The position numbers and the translations under genes are program-made. A stretch of DNA of 52,501 nt. Origin: CAYNNQ01 sp964398785. GTDB taxonomy: Bacteria; Desulfobacterota; Desulfovibrionia; Desulfovibrionales; Desulfonatronovibrionaceae. Below, piece after piece: positions 23,568-32,092 of this stretch (position 1 is its first letter; each line of letters begins with the position of its first letter). The notes under the pieces were generated by a model. It was not told the DNA's origin and searched no databases. It saw only the letters and a program-made list of their open reading frames with translations. The DNA lies in contig CAYNNQ010000018.1 in the NCBI GenBank assembly GCA_964398785.1, positions 1 through 52,501 of the forward strand, read 5' to 3'.

Positions 23568-25148
23568 ATGTCCGAAGACAAAATAAAAGTTCAAGTTCTG
23601 GTTTTGGGGTCCGGATTAGCCGGCGGAACAGCCGCCCTGACCCTGGCCGAGGCAGGTTTGGAGGTATTACTGGTTTCCACGGGAAGACAACTGGACGAGG
23701 GGAATAGTGCTCTGGCCCAGGGGGGGATTGTCTATGCGGGAGAAAACGACGACCCCACACTTTTGGAAAAAGATATACTGAATGCGGGATGGGAACACAA
23801 CTATCTCCGAGCAGTTCGTTTTTTGGCCCGGAAAGGCCCCCAAAATGTCCGGGAGCTATTAATTGAAAAACTGAAGGTCCCATTTGAATCCGATAATGGC
23901 CATTTGAAGACAACGCGAGAAGGCGGACACAGTATTCCCCGCGTTTTGTATCGGGCCGATTATACCGGACGAGCCATTATGGATAAATTAACTGAGGCCT
24001 TACAGAGACAGCCCAATATATCCACCCTTACCGATCATTCCGCAATAGATCTGCTTACTACTCACCACCACAGCCGGGAAATGGATTTTCGGTACAACAC
24101 CAAAAATCACTGCGTTGGTGCCTATCTTTTAAACAACAAAACCAATAACGTAAAAACGGTGATTTCCGACTATACCGTGCTAGCCACAGGCGGAGTGGGA
24201 CAAATATACCTGCACACAACCAATTCCCCCACATCCATAGGTTCCGGGGTGACCATGGCCCACCGGGCCGGTGCAAAAATAATGAATGCGGAATATATCC
24301 AATTCCACCCCACAGCCCTTTTCCACCGTTCAAACCGTAAATTCCTGATCTCGGAAGCAGTACGAGGTGAAGGCGCCAGATTGGTCAACTCCGCCGGAGA
24401 AGCATTTATGGCCAAGTATGACAACCGCGCCGACCTCGCGCCCCGGGACATAGTCACCAGATCCATTGTTGAGGAAATGCTCCAAACAGGGGAGGACTTC
24501 GTTTTTCTGGATACGGCCCACTATGTAGACGAAGACCTGAAAAAGCGTTTTCCCACCATTTACCAAAAATGCCTGGAAAACGGAATAGACATATCCAGGG
24601 ACCCCATTCCGGTAGTCCCGGCTGCCCATTATTTTTGCGGCGGAGTACTTGTGGATCTAGCGGGCAAGACCACAATAGAGAGGCTGTATGCCGCAGGAGA
24701 ATGTTCCTGTACCGGGCTGCACGGGGCCAATCGTCTGGCCAGCACATCATTATTGGAAGCGCTTGTCTGGGGATATAATATAGGTATAGACATTGCCAAT
24801 CGATACCAATCCAATTCCAAGGTTAGCAAACGCTTGCAAAAATCCATACCCGAATGGGAGTTTTTGGGAGAAGAACACAATGACGACCCTGCCCTTATTT
24901 CTCAAGACTGGGCAACCATCCGCCATACTATGTGGAACTATGTAGGAATAAACAGAACAACTTCCAGACTACACAGGGCTTTCGAGGACATGCGCAATCT
25001 GAACAAACGCCAGCACAATTTTTATCGGGAAACCCCTATATCCCAACCTTTGCTCAATCTTTTCCACGGCTGCCAAGCGGCCTATACTATAACTACCGCC
25101 GCCCTGCGGAACGAGAGAAGCAAAGGGTGCCACTACCGCAGCAAATAA
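23568..25148 (+). CDS. nadB: L-aspartate oxidase
   Basis: FAD enzyme that oxidises L-aspartate to iminoaspartate, first step of de novo NAD synthesis; in anaerobes fumarate is the likely electron acceptor. The 526-residue protein starts with the FAD-binding GSGLAGGTAALTLAEAG, followed by NSALAQGGIVYAG. The active-site region includes GEGARLVNSAGEAFM, TRSIVEEM and VPAAHYFCGGV, and the C-terminal FAD contact is AAGECSCTGLHGANRLASTSLLEALVWG. It completes the nadC-nadA-nadB set on one strand, so the pathway to nicotinate mononucleotide is whole in this window. Confidence 0.97.
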   Translation: MSEDKIKVQVLVLGSGLAGGTAALTLAEAGLEVLLVSTGRQLDEGNSALAQGGIVYAGENDDPTLLEKDILNAGWEHNYLRAVRFLARKGPQNVRELLIEKLKVPFESDNGHLKTTREGGHSIPRVLYRADYTGRAIMDKLTEALQRQPNISTLTDHSAIDLLTTHHHSREMDFRYNTKNHCVGAYLLNNKTNNVKTVISDYTVLATGGVGQIYLHTTNSPTSIGSGVTMAHRAGAKIMNAEYIQFHPTALFHRSNRKFLISEAVRGEGARLVNSAGEAFMAKYDNRADLAPRDIVTRSIVEEMLQTGEDFVFLDTAHYVDEDLKKRFPTIYQKCLENGIDISRDPIPVVPAAHYFCGGVLVDLAGKTTIERLYAAGECSCTGLHGANRLASTSLLEALVWGYNIGIDIANRYQSNSKVSKRLQKSIPEWEFLGEEHNDDPALISQDWATIRHTMWNYVGINRTTSRLHRAFEDMRNLNKRQHNFYRETPISQPLLNLFHGCQAAYTITTAALRNERSKGCHYRSK

Positions 25149-25210
25149 AACTCCCTACCCCGGCCCCAATAAGCCCTCGGCTTTGTAGCTTTTCCCAGAG
25201 AACAGAAACT

Positions 25211-25241
25211 AAAAAAACCCGCCTGAGCGATCAAGCGGGTA
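25211..25241 (-). terminator. Rho-independent terminator after secF
   Basis: On the minus strand CCCGC, a 12-base loop, GCGGG and then seven T. It lies ten bases after the secF stop codon and closes the long minus-strand run that includes yajC and secD; its position between convergent secF and nadB may also protect against read-through. Confidence 0.85.
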
Positions 25242-25250
25242 TTAATAATA

Positions 25251-26312
25251 TCAGCCTTCTGCGCTGCTTTCCTCGGCAGGGGGTCTTAACCCCAGCAAGG
25301 TGGGACTGGCCACATAAATTGAGGAATACGTCCCGACCAGAACGCCAACCAAGAGAGCAAAGGCAAAATTGTGAATAACCCCGCCTCCAAACAAAAACAA
25401 ACTCAAAACAACCAATAAAGTCGTCCCGGAAGTAAGTATGGTCCGGCTAAGGGTCTGATTAATACTTCTGTTTATCGTAAACTGGAAAGACTTGGAAATC
25501 TTGGCCCGGAGATTCTCCCGGATACGGTCAAAAACAATGATCGTGTCATTCAGGGAATAACCAATAATGGTCAGAAAAGCCGCCACAATGGATAAATCGA
25601 ACTCCTTGTTCAGCAATGAGAATAGTCCCAGAGTAATGAGCACATCATGTATGAGAGCGAATATCGCCCCCAGGGCATAATTCAAGCGTAAATACCAGCA
25701 AACCCCCAAAGTTATAAGCATGGCCCCGATAATCAAAAATCCCATGGGGGCATGGAAAAGCTTGAGTAAGTACATACCACCAGAGAGACCTGCGGCCATG
25801 ATAGCTGCGGCCATCCAGCGCTGTTCAAAGCGCCCGGATATATAAATGGCTATGAGCAAGACAGCATAGAACAAAGCCTCCAGCGCTTTGGAGCGCAGAT
25901 CCTTACCCACCTTGGGCCCGACCATCTCCAAGCGCTGAATGACATAATCATTTTCCGGGAATATATTCCCTAGTTCCGCCTTGACTTGGTCCCGGATTTT
26001 TTCCGGGGAGATTTCGTTTTCCGAAGTGCGGACAAGATATGCATCCTCTGCGTCACTGCCGAATTTCTGCACGGTCAGTCCCGGCAGTCCAGTCTTCTCC
26101 AAACCGTCTTTCAAGACCCCGATATCAATATCCTTGTCGAATTTGACCTGGACAATCACGCCCCCGGAAAAATCGATTCCGTACCGCGGCCCGCCCTTGC
26201 TGATAAGGGAAATAACTCCAATGATTATCAAAACGGCGGAAAAGATAAAAGCCAGCTTTCGGATACCGATAAAATTAATATTTGTGTCCGGTTTGACTAT
26301 ATGCAGTCCCAT
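25251..26312 (-). CDS. secF: Protein translocase subunit SecF
   Basis: Inner-membrane partner of SecD that uses proton flow to pull exported proteins through SecYEG. The 353-residue protein has a first membrane helix (LAFIFSAVLIIIGVISLIS), the periplasmic domain opening with YGIDFSGGVIVQVKF, and five more C-terminal helices with ALIHDVLITLGLFSLLNKEFDLSIVAAFLTIIGYSLNDTIIVFDRIREN, the family signature. GGAGG precedes the ATG. It is 17 bp downstream of secD and is the last gene before the terminator at 25211-25241. Confidence 0.97.
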   Translation of the reverse strand: MGLHIVKPDTNINFIGIRKLAFIFSAVLIIIGVISLISKGGPRYGIDFSGGVIVQVKFDKDIDIGVLKDGLEKTGLPGLTVQKFGSDAEDAYLVRTSENEISPEKIRDQVKAELGNIFPENDYVIQRLEMVGPKVGKDLRSKALEALFYAVLLIAIYISGRFEQRWMAAAIMAAGLSGGMYLLKLFHAPMGFLIIGAMLITLGVCWYLRLNYALGAIFALIHDVLITLGLFSLLNKEFDLSIVAAFLTIIGYSLNDTIIVFDRIRENLRAKISKSFQFTINRSINQTLSRTILTSGTTLLVVLSLFLFGGGVIHNFAFALLVGVLVGTYSSIYVASPTLLGLRPPAEESSAEG

Positions 26313-26329
26313 TTATAAGCCTCCTGAAT

Positions 26330-27919
26330 TTAAATGTTCAGGGTTGAACCCGATTTCTTCCGGCTGAGCCAAAAATCAAAAATAAATCTGGATACGAATA
26401 TGGCCGTGAACATGGAAGCCAGAATTCCCAATGTCAAAGTCACGGCAAATCCGCGTATAGGTCCGGTTCCGAACTGATAGAGGATAATCGCAGCGATAAT
26501 AGTGGTTACATTGGCGTCCAGTATAGTCAAAGTGGCCCTAGCGAATCCCTCGGAGACAGCCATGCGCGAAGATAATCCCCGTCGGAGTTCTTCACGTATT
26601 CGCTCAAAAATAAGGACGTTGGCATCCACAGCCATACCTATGGTCAAAATTATACCCGCAATACCCGGAAGGGTCAGAGTGGCTCCAAATCCGGCCAGAG
26701 CAGCCATGACAAGTACTATATTGAATCCAAGGGCAATATCGGCGACAATTCCGCCTACCCCATAAAAAACAACCATAAATAACAAAACAATCGCTCCACC
26801 GAGCAATGCGGAAAAAACACCTTTATCAATGGATTCCTGCCCCAGGGAGGGTCCTACACTCCTTTCCTGCATTACCTTGACCGGGGCCGGAAGAGATCCG
26901 GCACGCAGGACAATAGCCAGATCATGCGCCTCTTCGGCTGAAAACTGTCCGGATATACTGGCCTTCCCCCCGCTTATTTTTTCCTGGATAACCGGAGCGG
27001 AATGGACTTTCCCATCCAATACGATGGCCATTCTTTTATCCACATTATTTTCGGTCAGCTGCTCAAATATTTCCGCTCCGCGGCGATTAAAGGAAAGAGA
27101 AACGTAGGGCTGGCCATAGGAATCAAAAGCCACCCGGGCATCGGAAATATACTCCCCGGTCATAACCGCTTCCTTGTGTAATACAAGGGGCTTTCCCTTG
27201 CCCTTTCCTTTACCCTTTAAATAAGCCAATTCACTATCCGGAGGAACGACGCCGTTCTGGGCCTTTTGTATATCCGCCTTTTCATTGACCAATTTGAACT
27301 CGAGATGGGCGGTCTTACCAATAACCTCAATGGCCCGGTCCGGGTCCTCCAGACCAGGAAGCTGCACCTGTATCCGATTATTTTGCTGCTTTCGAATATC
27401 CGGCTCGGTTACCCCGAATTGATTGATGCGGTTACGGATAGTCTTGACCGCCTGATCCAAGGCCATTTCCTTCAGTTTGGTCTTGGCCTTGGGGGTATAC
27501 TGCAATTTATAGAGTATCTTCCCCTTGTCCTTGGTTTCCCGGGAAACCACTTTCAAGTCCTGGAAACTCTCACTTAATATGTCGTCCAGTTTTTCCTTCT
27601 GTTTTTTCTTGAGGAGCACAAATTTGAGAGTATTTTTATTCTCCACACGCGGCCGGAGAACAAAAATCCCTTCATCCCGGGCAAAAGAACGAATATCCCG
27701 GCCGCTCTGCACCAAAGAATTTTCCACGGCCTTACCTACTTCCACTCCCAAAGTGAGGTGCATACCGCCTTTAAGGTCCAGCCCCAGATTTATCTGCTTA
27801 TCCGGTAGTACATCGCCCAAAGAGGAGTCCCGAACTTGCGGAATGGAGGGCAGGACATAGATCAACCCCAAGACCAACACAGCCAAAATTAGAAAGAATC
27901 TCCAACGTAACCCAGCCAT
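26330..27919 (-). CDS. secD: Protein translocase subunit SecD
   Basis: Large subunit of the SecDF export motor. The 529 residues include an N-terminal membrane helix (FFLILAVLVLGLIYVLPSI), the periplasmic P1 region with INLGLDLKGGMHLTLGVEV, the first glycine-rich segment, NRINQFGVTEPDIRKQ, and a C-terminal five-helix block with GMAVDANVLIFERIREELR, the conserved proton-relay signature. AAGGAAAAG precedes the ATG. secF follows after 17 bp; yajC lies upstream with a gap of about 170 bp that contains a hairpin. Confidence 0.97.
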   Translation of the reverse strand: MAGLRWRFFLILAVLVLGLIYVLPSIPQVRDSSLGDVLPDKQINLGLDLKGGMHLTLGVEVGKAVENSLVQSGRDIRSFARDEGIFVLRPRVENKNTLKFVLLKKKQKEKLDDILSESFQDLKVVSRETKDKGKILYKLQYTPKAKTKLKEMALDQAVKTIRNRINQFGVTEPDIRKQQNNRIQVQLPGLEDPDRAIEVIGKTAHLEFKLVNEKADIQKAQNGVVPPDSELAYLKGKGKGKGKPLVLHKEAVMTGEYISDARVAFDSYGQPYVSLSFNRRGAEIFEQLTENNVDKRMAIVLDGKVHSAPVIQEKISGGKASISGQFSAEEAHDLAIVLRAGSLPAPVKVMQERSVGPSLGQESIDKGVFSALLGGAIVLLFMVVFYGVGGIVADIALGFNIVLVMAALAGFGATLTLPGIAGIILTIGMAVDANVLIFERIREELRRGLSSRMAVSEGFARATLTILDANVTTIIAAIILYQFGTGPIRGFAVTLTLGILASMFTAIFVSRFIFDFWLSRKKSGSTLNI

Positions 27920-28028
27920 TTTCTTTTCCTTATTCAGTTTTCGGTAAAGAATCTAGTACAGACAGAGACAAAAGAATCAATCGCGAAGTAACTCTTCTAT
28001 CCTTAGGGCAAAGCAAGATCAATCGACC

Positions 28029-28064
28029 AAAAAAACGAGCCTGCCGACTCGTGTCCAACAGGCC
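28029..28064 (-). terminator. Possible terminator between yajC and secD
   Basis: On the minus strand GGCCTG and CAGGCT, or the smaller ACGAG/CTCGT pairing, precede seven T. The stem is short and imperfect, so it may attenuate rather than stop transcription into secD. Confidence 0.5.
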
Positions 28065-28090
28065 CTCTGTACGCATGAAATCTCGATTGT

Positions 28091-28447
28091 CTATTTATTT
28101 TCCTTATTTTTTTCCCGGTCTTTTTTGTCCGGGTCGGCCAATCCAGCTATGTATCCGCGATTTATGCGGATATCCTGATTACTTGCAATATTCAGGGTCA
28201 AAACATCCCCGTCCATATCGGTGATCCGGCCGTATATCCCACCGTTGGTCAAAACCCTATCCCCTTTCTTCAGATTCTCCAACATATTCTTGTGATTTTT
28301 CGCCTTCTTCTGCTGCGGACGAATGAGCAAGAAATAAAAAATCGCAAACATCAAAAGAAGGGGAACAAAAGCGGTTAAAGGACTTCCCTGACCTCCGGAC
28401 TGTCCACCTGCCTGCCCCATAGCATAAGCCATCTCATTGAAAAACAT
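28091..28447 (-). CDS. yajC: Preprotein translocase subunit YajC
   Basis: Small membrane protein associated with SecDF. The 118 residues have one N-terminal membrane helix (LTAFVPLLLMFAIFYFLLI) followed by RPQQKKAKNHKNMLENLKKG and the hallmark GDRVLTNGGIYGRI, then a highly charged tail. I chose the ATG at 28447, four bases after GGAGGA; a longer in-frame start at 28582 overlaps the glutamate synthase gene and adds non-homologous residues. It begins 29 bp after the GXGXG-domain gene, so it may be read from the glutamate synthase promoter as well as its own. Confidence 0.95.
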   Translation of the reverse strand: MFFNEMAYAMGQAGGQSGGQGSPLTAFVPLLLMFAIFYFLLIRPQQKKAKNHKNMLENLKKGDRVLTNGGIYGRITDMDGDVLTLNIASNQDIRINRGYIAGLADPDKKDREKNKENK

Positions 28448-28476
28448 AATTCCTCCGCAAAATAGATCTTTAAACC

Positions 28477-29229
28477 CTAATTTGGCACATACATATTGCC
28501 GTATGGCCTCAGCAGCCTGGGACGGATACGCAAAAATTCGCTGTCCATGATCTCGGACTCCTCTTTGCCGAATTCCGCGCAAAAACTGCGTACGAAGCCG
28601 GCAATCATTTCCCGATCTTCTGCATCCGCCTCCTCAACCAAAAGATTATCTGCTAACTGATATTCCGGTATTTGTCCACGAATAAAGATGGTTCCACCGT
28701 GAATTCCGGTAGCTAGACATCTGCCGGCAATGGGAGCCTCGGATGGGACCCCGAACATCCCCAAAAGGATAATCACGCCCCCGGCCATGTATTCCCCGAG
28801 AAAATCCCCGGCCCGGCCGCCGATTACCAAAGTAGGCAGCTTGTCTTTATAGGCTTTCATGTGTATCCCCACTCTGTAACCTACATCCCCCAGTACATGC
28901 GCCTGTCCGCCGCGCATGGCATAGCCCATTACATCCCCGGCCATGCCATTACAATAGACTTCTCCCTTGTCCATGGTGTTGGCCAGACCATCCTGGGCAT
29001 TTCCCTCTATGCGCATCTTGGGTCCGCGCATGAAGGCAGCCGTATCCTGTCCGGCCACACCGTGAATCGTGAGTTGCAAATCACCGTCCAGAGCCGTGCC
29101 AATATATCTCTGTCCATTGACATTCAAAAGATCCAGCTTTTTAGCACCGCGGCGTACAGCCTCCCGGATACGTTCATTCAGGTCCCTGTAATATACGCCT
29201 TGGGTATCTATAACCAATTCGGATTGCAT
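28477..29229 (-). CDS. Glutamate synthase, GXGXG (C-terminal alpha-subunit) domain protein
   Basis: A 250-residue stand-alone version of the C-terminal beta-helix domain of GltB. Repeated glycine motifs (GDLQLTIHGVAGQDTAAFM, GGQAHVLGDVGYRVG, GGRAGDFLGEYMAGGVIILLG) define the right-handed helix. In canonical glutamate synthase this part is structural, bridging the amidotransferase and FMN domains. It is the last of five consecutive genes that together make up an archaeal-type glutamate synthase; the amidotransferase gene ends one base upstream. GGAGG lies 12 bases before the ATG. It would form a complex with its neighbours in the cytoplasm. Confidence 0.93.
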   Translation of the reverse strand: MQSELVIDTQGVYYRDLNERIREAVRRGAKKLDLLNVNGQRYIGTALDGDLQLTIHGVAGQDTAAFMRGPKMRIEGNAQDGLANTMDKGEVYCNGMAGDVMGYAMRGGQAHVLGDVGYRVGIHMKAYKDKLPTLVIGGRAGDFLGEYMAGGVIILLGMFGVPSEAPIAGRCLATGIHGGTIFIRGQIPEYQLADNLLVEEADAEDREMIAGFVRSFCAEFGKEESEIMDSEFLRIRPRLLRPYGNMYVPN

Positions 29230-29230
29230 A

Positions 29231-30325
29231 TTAATTTTCTACCTCCACTATTACCGGTTCCCCGGCCTTGGGGGCCCAGAGCCGGTCCGGCTCGGGACAG
29301 GCAGTTCTTAAAGAACAGTCTTCACTAGACATGTATACCAAACTGTCTTTTTCCGCGACCAATAGAGGTCTTAACTTAATCCGGTCATTCAACCCCACGA
29401 GGCTATGCGCATCTGCGAATAGTACCGAAAAAGGACCGTTGAGCATGCCTGAGCCGTAAACCATACGCAAAGCGGTAAAGGCCGCCTTCTCCTCCTTATT
29501 CATGAGGTCAATTTCCGCCCAGAAAGGGGGGGCGAAAACCTTGGCCGCCATCTCCTTGCTCAAACCGTGTTTGCGGATAAGCATATCCAGAAGATAGGCC
29601 ACCACTTCCGTATCGGTCATCAAAGTGCATTCATAATTATGCTGGCAAAGATAGCGCTTGTTTATGCCATAAGAAGAAATTTCCCCGTTGTGAACTATGG
29701 ACCAATCCAGAATGGTAAAAGGATGTGCCCCGCCCCACCATCCGGGGGTATTGGTAGGAAAACGGTTGTGCGCCGTCCATATATAGCCCTTGTACTCATC
29801 AAGGCGAAAAAATTCACCCAGATCTTCCGGGAATCCAACGCCTTTGAAAACCCCCATATCCTTGCCACTGGAAAAAACATAAGCGCCGGGGGCCTGCTTG
29901 TTTACCAGCATAACCACCCGCACAAGATAATCGTTTTCACTTATCTCCGTCCAATAGGGGCGGTCTTCCTTGGGAAGGACAAAAAATCTCCATAGGACCG
30001 GACTTTCCCCTACATAGGAAGTCTTGCGCGTGGGGATGGCTTCGGAAAGGACTATATTGAAATGTTTCTTTATAATCTCCTCGGCTCGGTCCAGGGCATT
30101 TTGATCATCACACATAAGGTGCAAAGCATATTTGTCCGCCATCTCGGGATAGATTCCGTAAGCGGCAAATCCCCCGCCCAGACCATTGCCCCGCTCCCGT
30201 TGCACTGCGATTGCTTCCATAGCCATGTTTCCGGAAAAACGGCTTTTGTGCTTGTCCATCACCCCGAAAAGACCGCAACCGGATATATCTTTTTGAAAAT
30301 CGTAATCTGCTTTAGGCGAGTGCAT
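29231..30325 (-). CDS. Glutamate synthase, class II glutamine amidotransferase subunit
   Basis: The 364-residue protein releases ammonia from glutamine for glutamate synthesis. The nucleophile is C17 in ISGCGLFGV, so 16 residues would need to be removed to free it at the N-terminus, as for other Ntn hydrolases with a propeptide. Other family parts are AHNRFPTNTPGWWGGAHPF, VHNGEISSYGINKRYL and LMTDTEVVAYLLDML. AAAGGAG precedes the ATG. It lies between the FAD oxidoreductase gene (24 bp upstream) and the GXGXG gene, in the five-gene modular glutamate synthase. Confidence 0.94.
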   Translation of the reverse strand: MHSPKADYDFQKDISGCGLFGVMDKHKSRFSGNMAMEAIAVQRERGNGLGGGFAAYGIYPEMADKYALHLMCDDQNALDRAEEIIKKHFNIVLSEAIPTRKTSYVGESPVLWRFFVLPKEDRPYWTEISENDYLVRVVMLVNKQAPGAYVFSSGKDMGVFKGVGFPEDLGEFFRLDEYKGYIWTAHNRFPTNTPGWWGGAHPFTILDWSIVHNGEISSYGINKRYLCQHNYECTLMTDTEVVAYLLDMLIRKHGLSKEMAAKVFAPPFWAEIDLMNKEEKAAFTALRMVYGSGMLNGPFSVLFADAHSLVGLNDRIKLRPLLVAEKDSLVYMSSEDCSLRTACPEPDRLWAPKAGEPVIVEVEN

Positions 30326-30349
30326 GCATCCAAGCTCCTTTATCGCACA

Positions 30350-31630
30350 TTATATTAGCCTGGCCCGGCTGTTCCATTCCTGCTGGAATAAATTTTCCGG
30401 CCATTGTAACGGGGTAGGCTGACCACCTGTCAAACGGTCTTTGTCCTTGGCATCCAACGGAATCTGGAAACGTATAAACGCATTGTATCTGCCGGCTGCG
30501 GAAATATCCCCCAAAAGGACACAGCCAACCAGTTTATCCGCACGGAAAACCAACTTACGGTAGTTTTGCCTTTCTGCATCCAATTCGGTGCGTATCTCGA
30601 ATCCATCATCCTCCGGAGGGTTTACAATCCCTATGGAGACAGTAGACAATCCGTAGAATCCTATAGAATTCATGGCCAGGCTGCCGCTGAAGCTCAAGCC
30701 GGCTCCGGCCATGTTCCGTCCGGCCCAGATGCCTTGGGAATATGCATCAGGCCATATGGGAGTAATCCGATGGTCGCCCCACAAAAGATCTCCCCCTTCT
30801 GCGACGTCTCCAGCGGCAAAAACATTATCGGAACTTGTCTGCAGCTGATCGTTGACCACTATACCCCGATTTACCTCCAAACCGGCGTGTTCAGCCAGCT
30901 CGCGTTGGGGATTCACCCCTATGGCCATCACCACCATATCCGTTTCCAAAAAACTGCCGTCCTGGAGAAAGACCCCCTTGATCCGTCTGTCTGAGCCGCG
31001 CTTTATTTTTTCCACCGTAGTCGAGCAGTGTATGTTAAATCCCAGATCCTGCAGGCGGGAAGTAACTATATTACCTGCCTCATCATCGAAGGCCGCGCTT
31101 AGGATACGGGGGGCGAGTTCCACTATGGATACTTCCAGTCCGCAGTCGTACAAGGCCTCTGCCGCCTTGAGACCGATTAGTCCTCCACCGATGACTACAG
31201 CCCTGCGTGTATCCTGCACGGCATTTTTCATCTGGTGGGCATCGGCCAGGGAAATAAAGGTATAGACATCCGGCCCCTCGCTGCCCTCTATGGGAGGGAA
31301 GATTGGTTCTCCCCCTGTAGCCAGCAAAAGCCGGTCATAGTCGATTTGGCTACCATCTTCCAAAAAAAGGGTGTTTTTGGAAGGATCCACTTTGTTTATC
31401 TCAGTTCCCAATCGCAGTTGCACATCGCGGTTGGCATAAAACTCTTCCGGGCGCATCCACATCCTGTTCTCCGGGACCTTTCCGGACAAGTAGTAGGAAA
31501 TAAGAGGACGGCCATAAGTAGGGAACTCCTCCCGCGAAAAAACATATATTTCCCCCTCGGAGTCCCTGTCCCGGATACCTTCCATAGCACCAAGGGAAGC
31601 GACTCCGTTACCTACGATTACATAGCGCAT
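30350..31630 (-). CDS. FAD-dependent pyridine nucleotide oxidoreductase of the glutamate synthase cluster
   Basis: The 426-residue flavoprotein has an N-terminal FAD site (YVIVGNGVASLGAMEGI), the NAD(P) site (AVVIGGGLIGLKAAEALYD) near 150, and the second FAD contact VNDQLQTSSDNVFAAGDVAEG near 270, in the style of rubredoxin or nitrite reductase-like oxidoreductases. It probably feeds electrons from NAD(P)H to the ferredoxin-like subunit and then to the FMN subunit. It starts inside the end of the ferredoxin gene (13-bp overlap), which indicates translational coupling. Confidence 0.9.
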   Translation of the reverse strand: MRYVIVGNGVASLGAMEGIRDRDSEGEIYVFSREEFPTYGRPLISYYLSGKVPENRMWMRPEEFYANRDVQLRLGTEINKVDPSKNTLFLEDGSQIDYDRLLLATGGEPIFPPIEGSEGPDVYTFISLADAHQMKNAVQDTRRAVVIGGGLIGLKAAEALYDCGLEVSIVELAPRILSAAFDDEAGNIVTSRLQDLGFNIHCSTTVEKIKRGSDRRIKGVFLQDGSFLETDMVVMAIGVNPQRELAEHAGLEVNRGIVVNDQLQTSSDNVFAAGDVAEGGDLLWGDHRITPIWPDAYSQGIWAGRNMAGAGLSFSGSLAMNSIGFYGLSTVSIGIVNPPEDDGFEIRTELDAERQNYRKLVFRADKLVGCVLLGDISAAGRYNAFIRFQIPLDAKDKDRLTGGQPTPLQWPENLFQQEWNSRARLI

Positions 31631-32088
31631 TGGTTTACCTCCTCATCCGCTGCCTCCCGGTATTCAAGAGCCTGGTTAGGGCAAGCATCCACGCAGGCCG
31701 GATTTTCCCTCCCCGGACAAAGATCGCATTTTATTATCTTTTCTTTTAAAGGATGTTGCTTTATCGCCCCATAGGGACAGGCCATAAGACAGGACCAGCA
31801 CCCCACACACTGCTCTTCTTCATATACAACCCGAGCGCTCTCTTCATCCTTGCGCAGCGCTCCGGATATACAGGCCTGGACACAGTAAGGATCCTCGCAG
31901 TGCCTGCAATTTAAAGAAGCACAGATCCATCCATGCTCATCTACCGTATTGCGGGGCAATAAACCCTGCGGCTGCTCGTTTTTCACGGCCAAAATAAGAT
32001 CATTGCTCTCGGAATGCTCCAGCTGACAGGCCAGTTCGCAAAGTTTACATCCTATACATACTTCCGGATTTGCATATACTCTTTTCAT
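31618..32088 (-). CDS. 4Fe-4S ferredoxin subunit (HycB/DmsB-like) of the glutamate synthase cluster
   Basis: A 156-residue iron-sulfur electron carrier with four cysteine groups: CIGCKLCELAC, CRHCEDPYCVQAC, CVGCWSCLMACP, and CDLCPGRENPACVDACP, consistent with four [4Fe-4S] clusters. It has no membrane segment. Its position between the FMN synthase and the FAD oxidoreductase suggests that it relays electrons between them. The gene starts 4 bp after the end of the FMN-subunit gene and overlaps the oxidoreductase gene. Confidence 0.93.
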   Translation of the reverse strand: MKRVYANPEVCIGCKLCELACQLEHSESNDLILAVKNEQPQGLLPRNTVDEHGWICASLNCRHCEDPYCVQACISGALRKDEESARVVYEEEQCVGCWSCLMACPYGAIKQHPLKEKIIKCDLCPGRENPACVDACPNQALEYREAADEEVNQCAM

Positions 32089-32092
32089 CGAA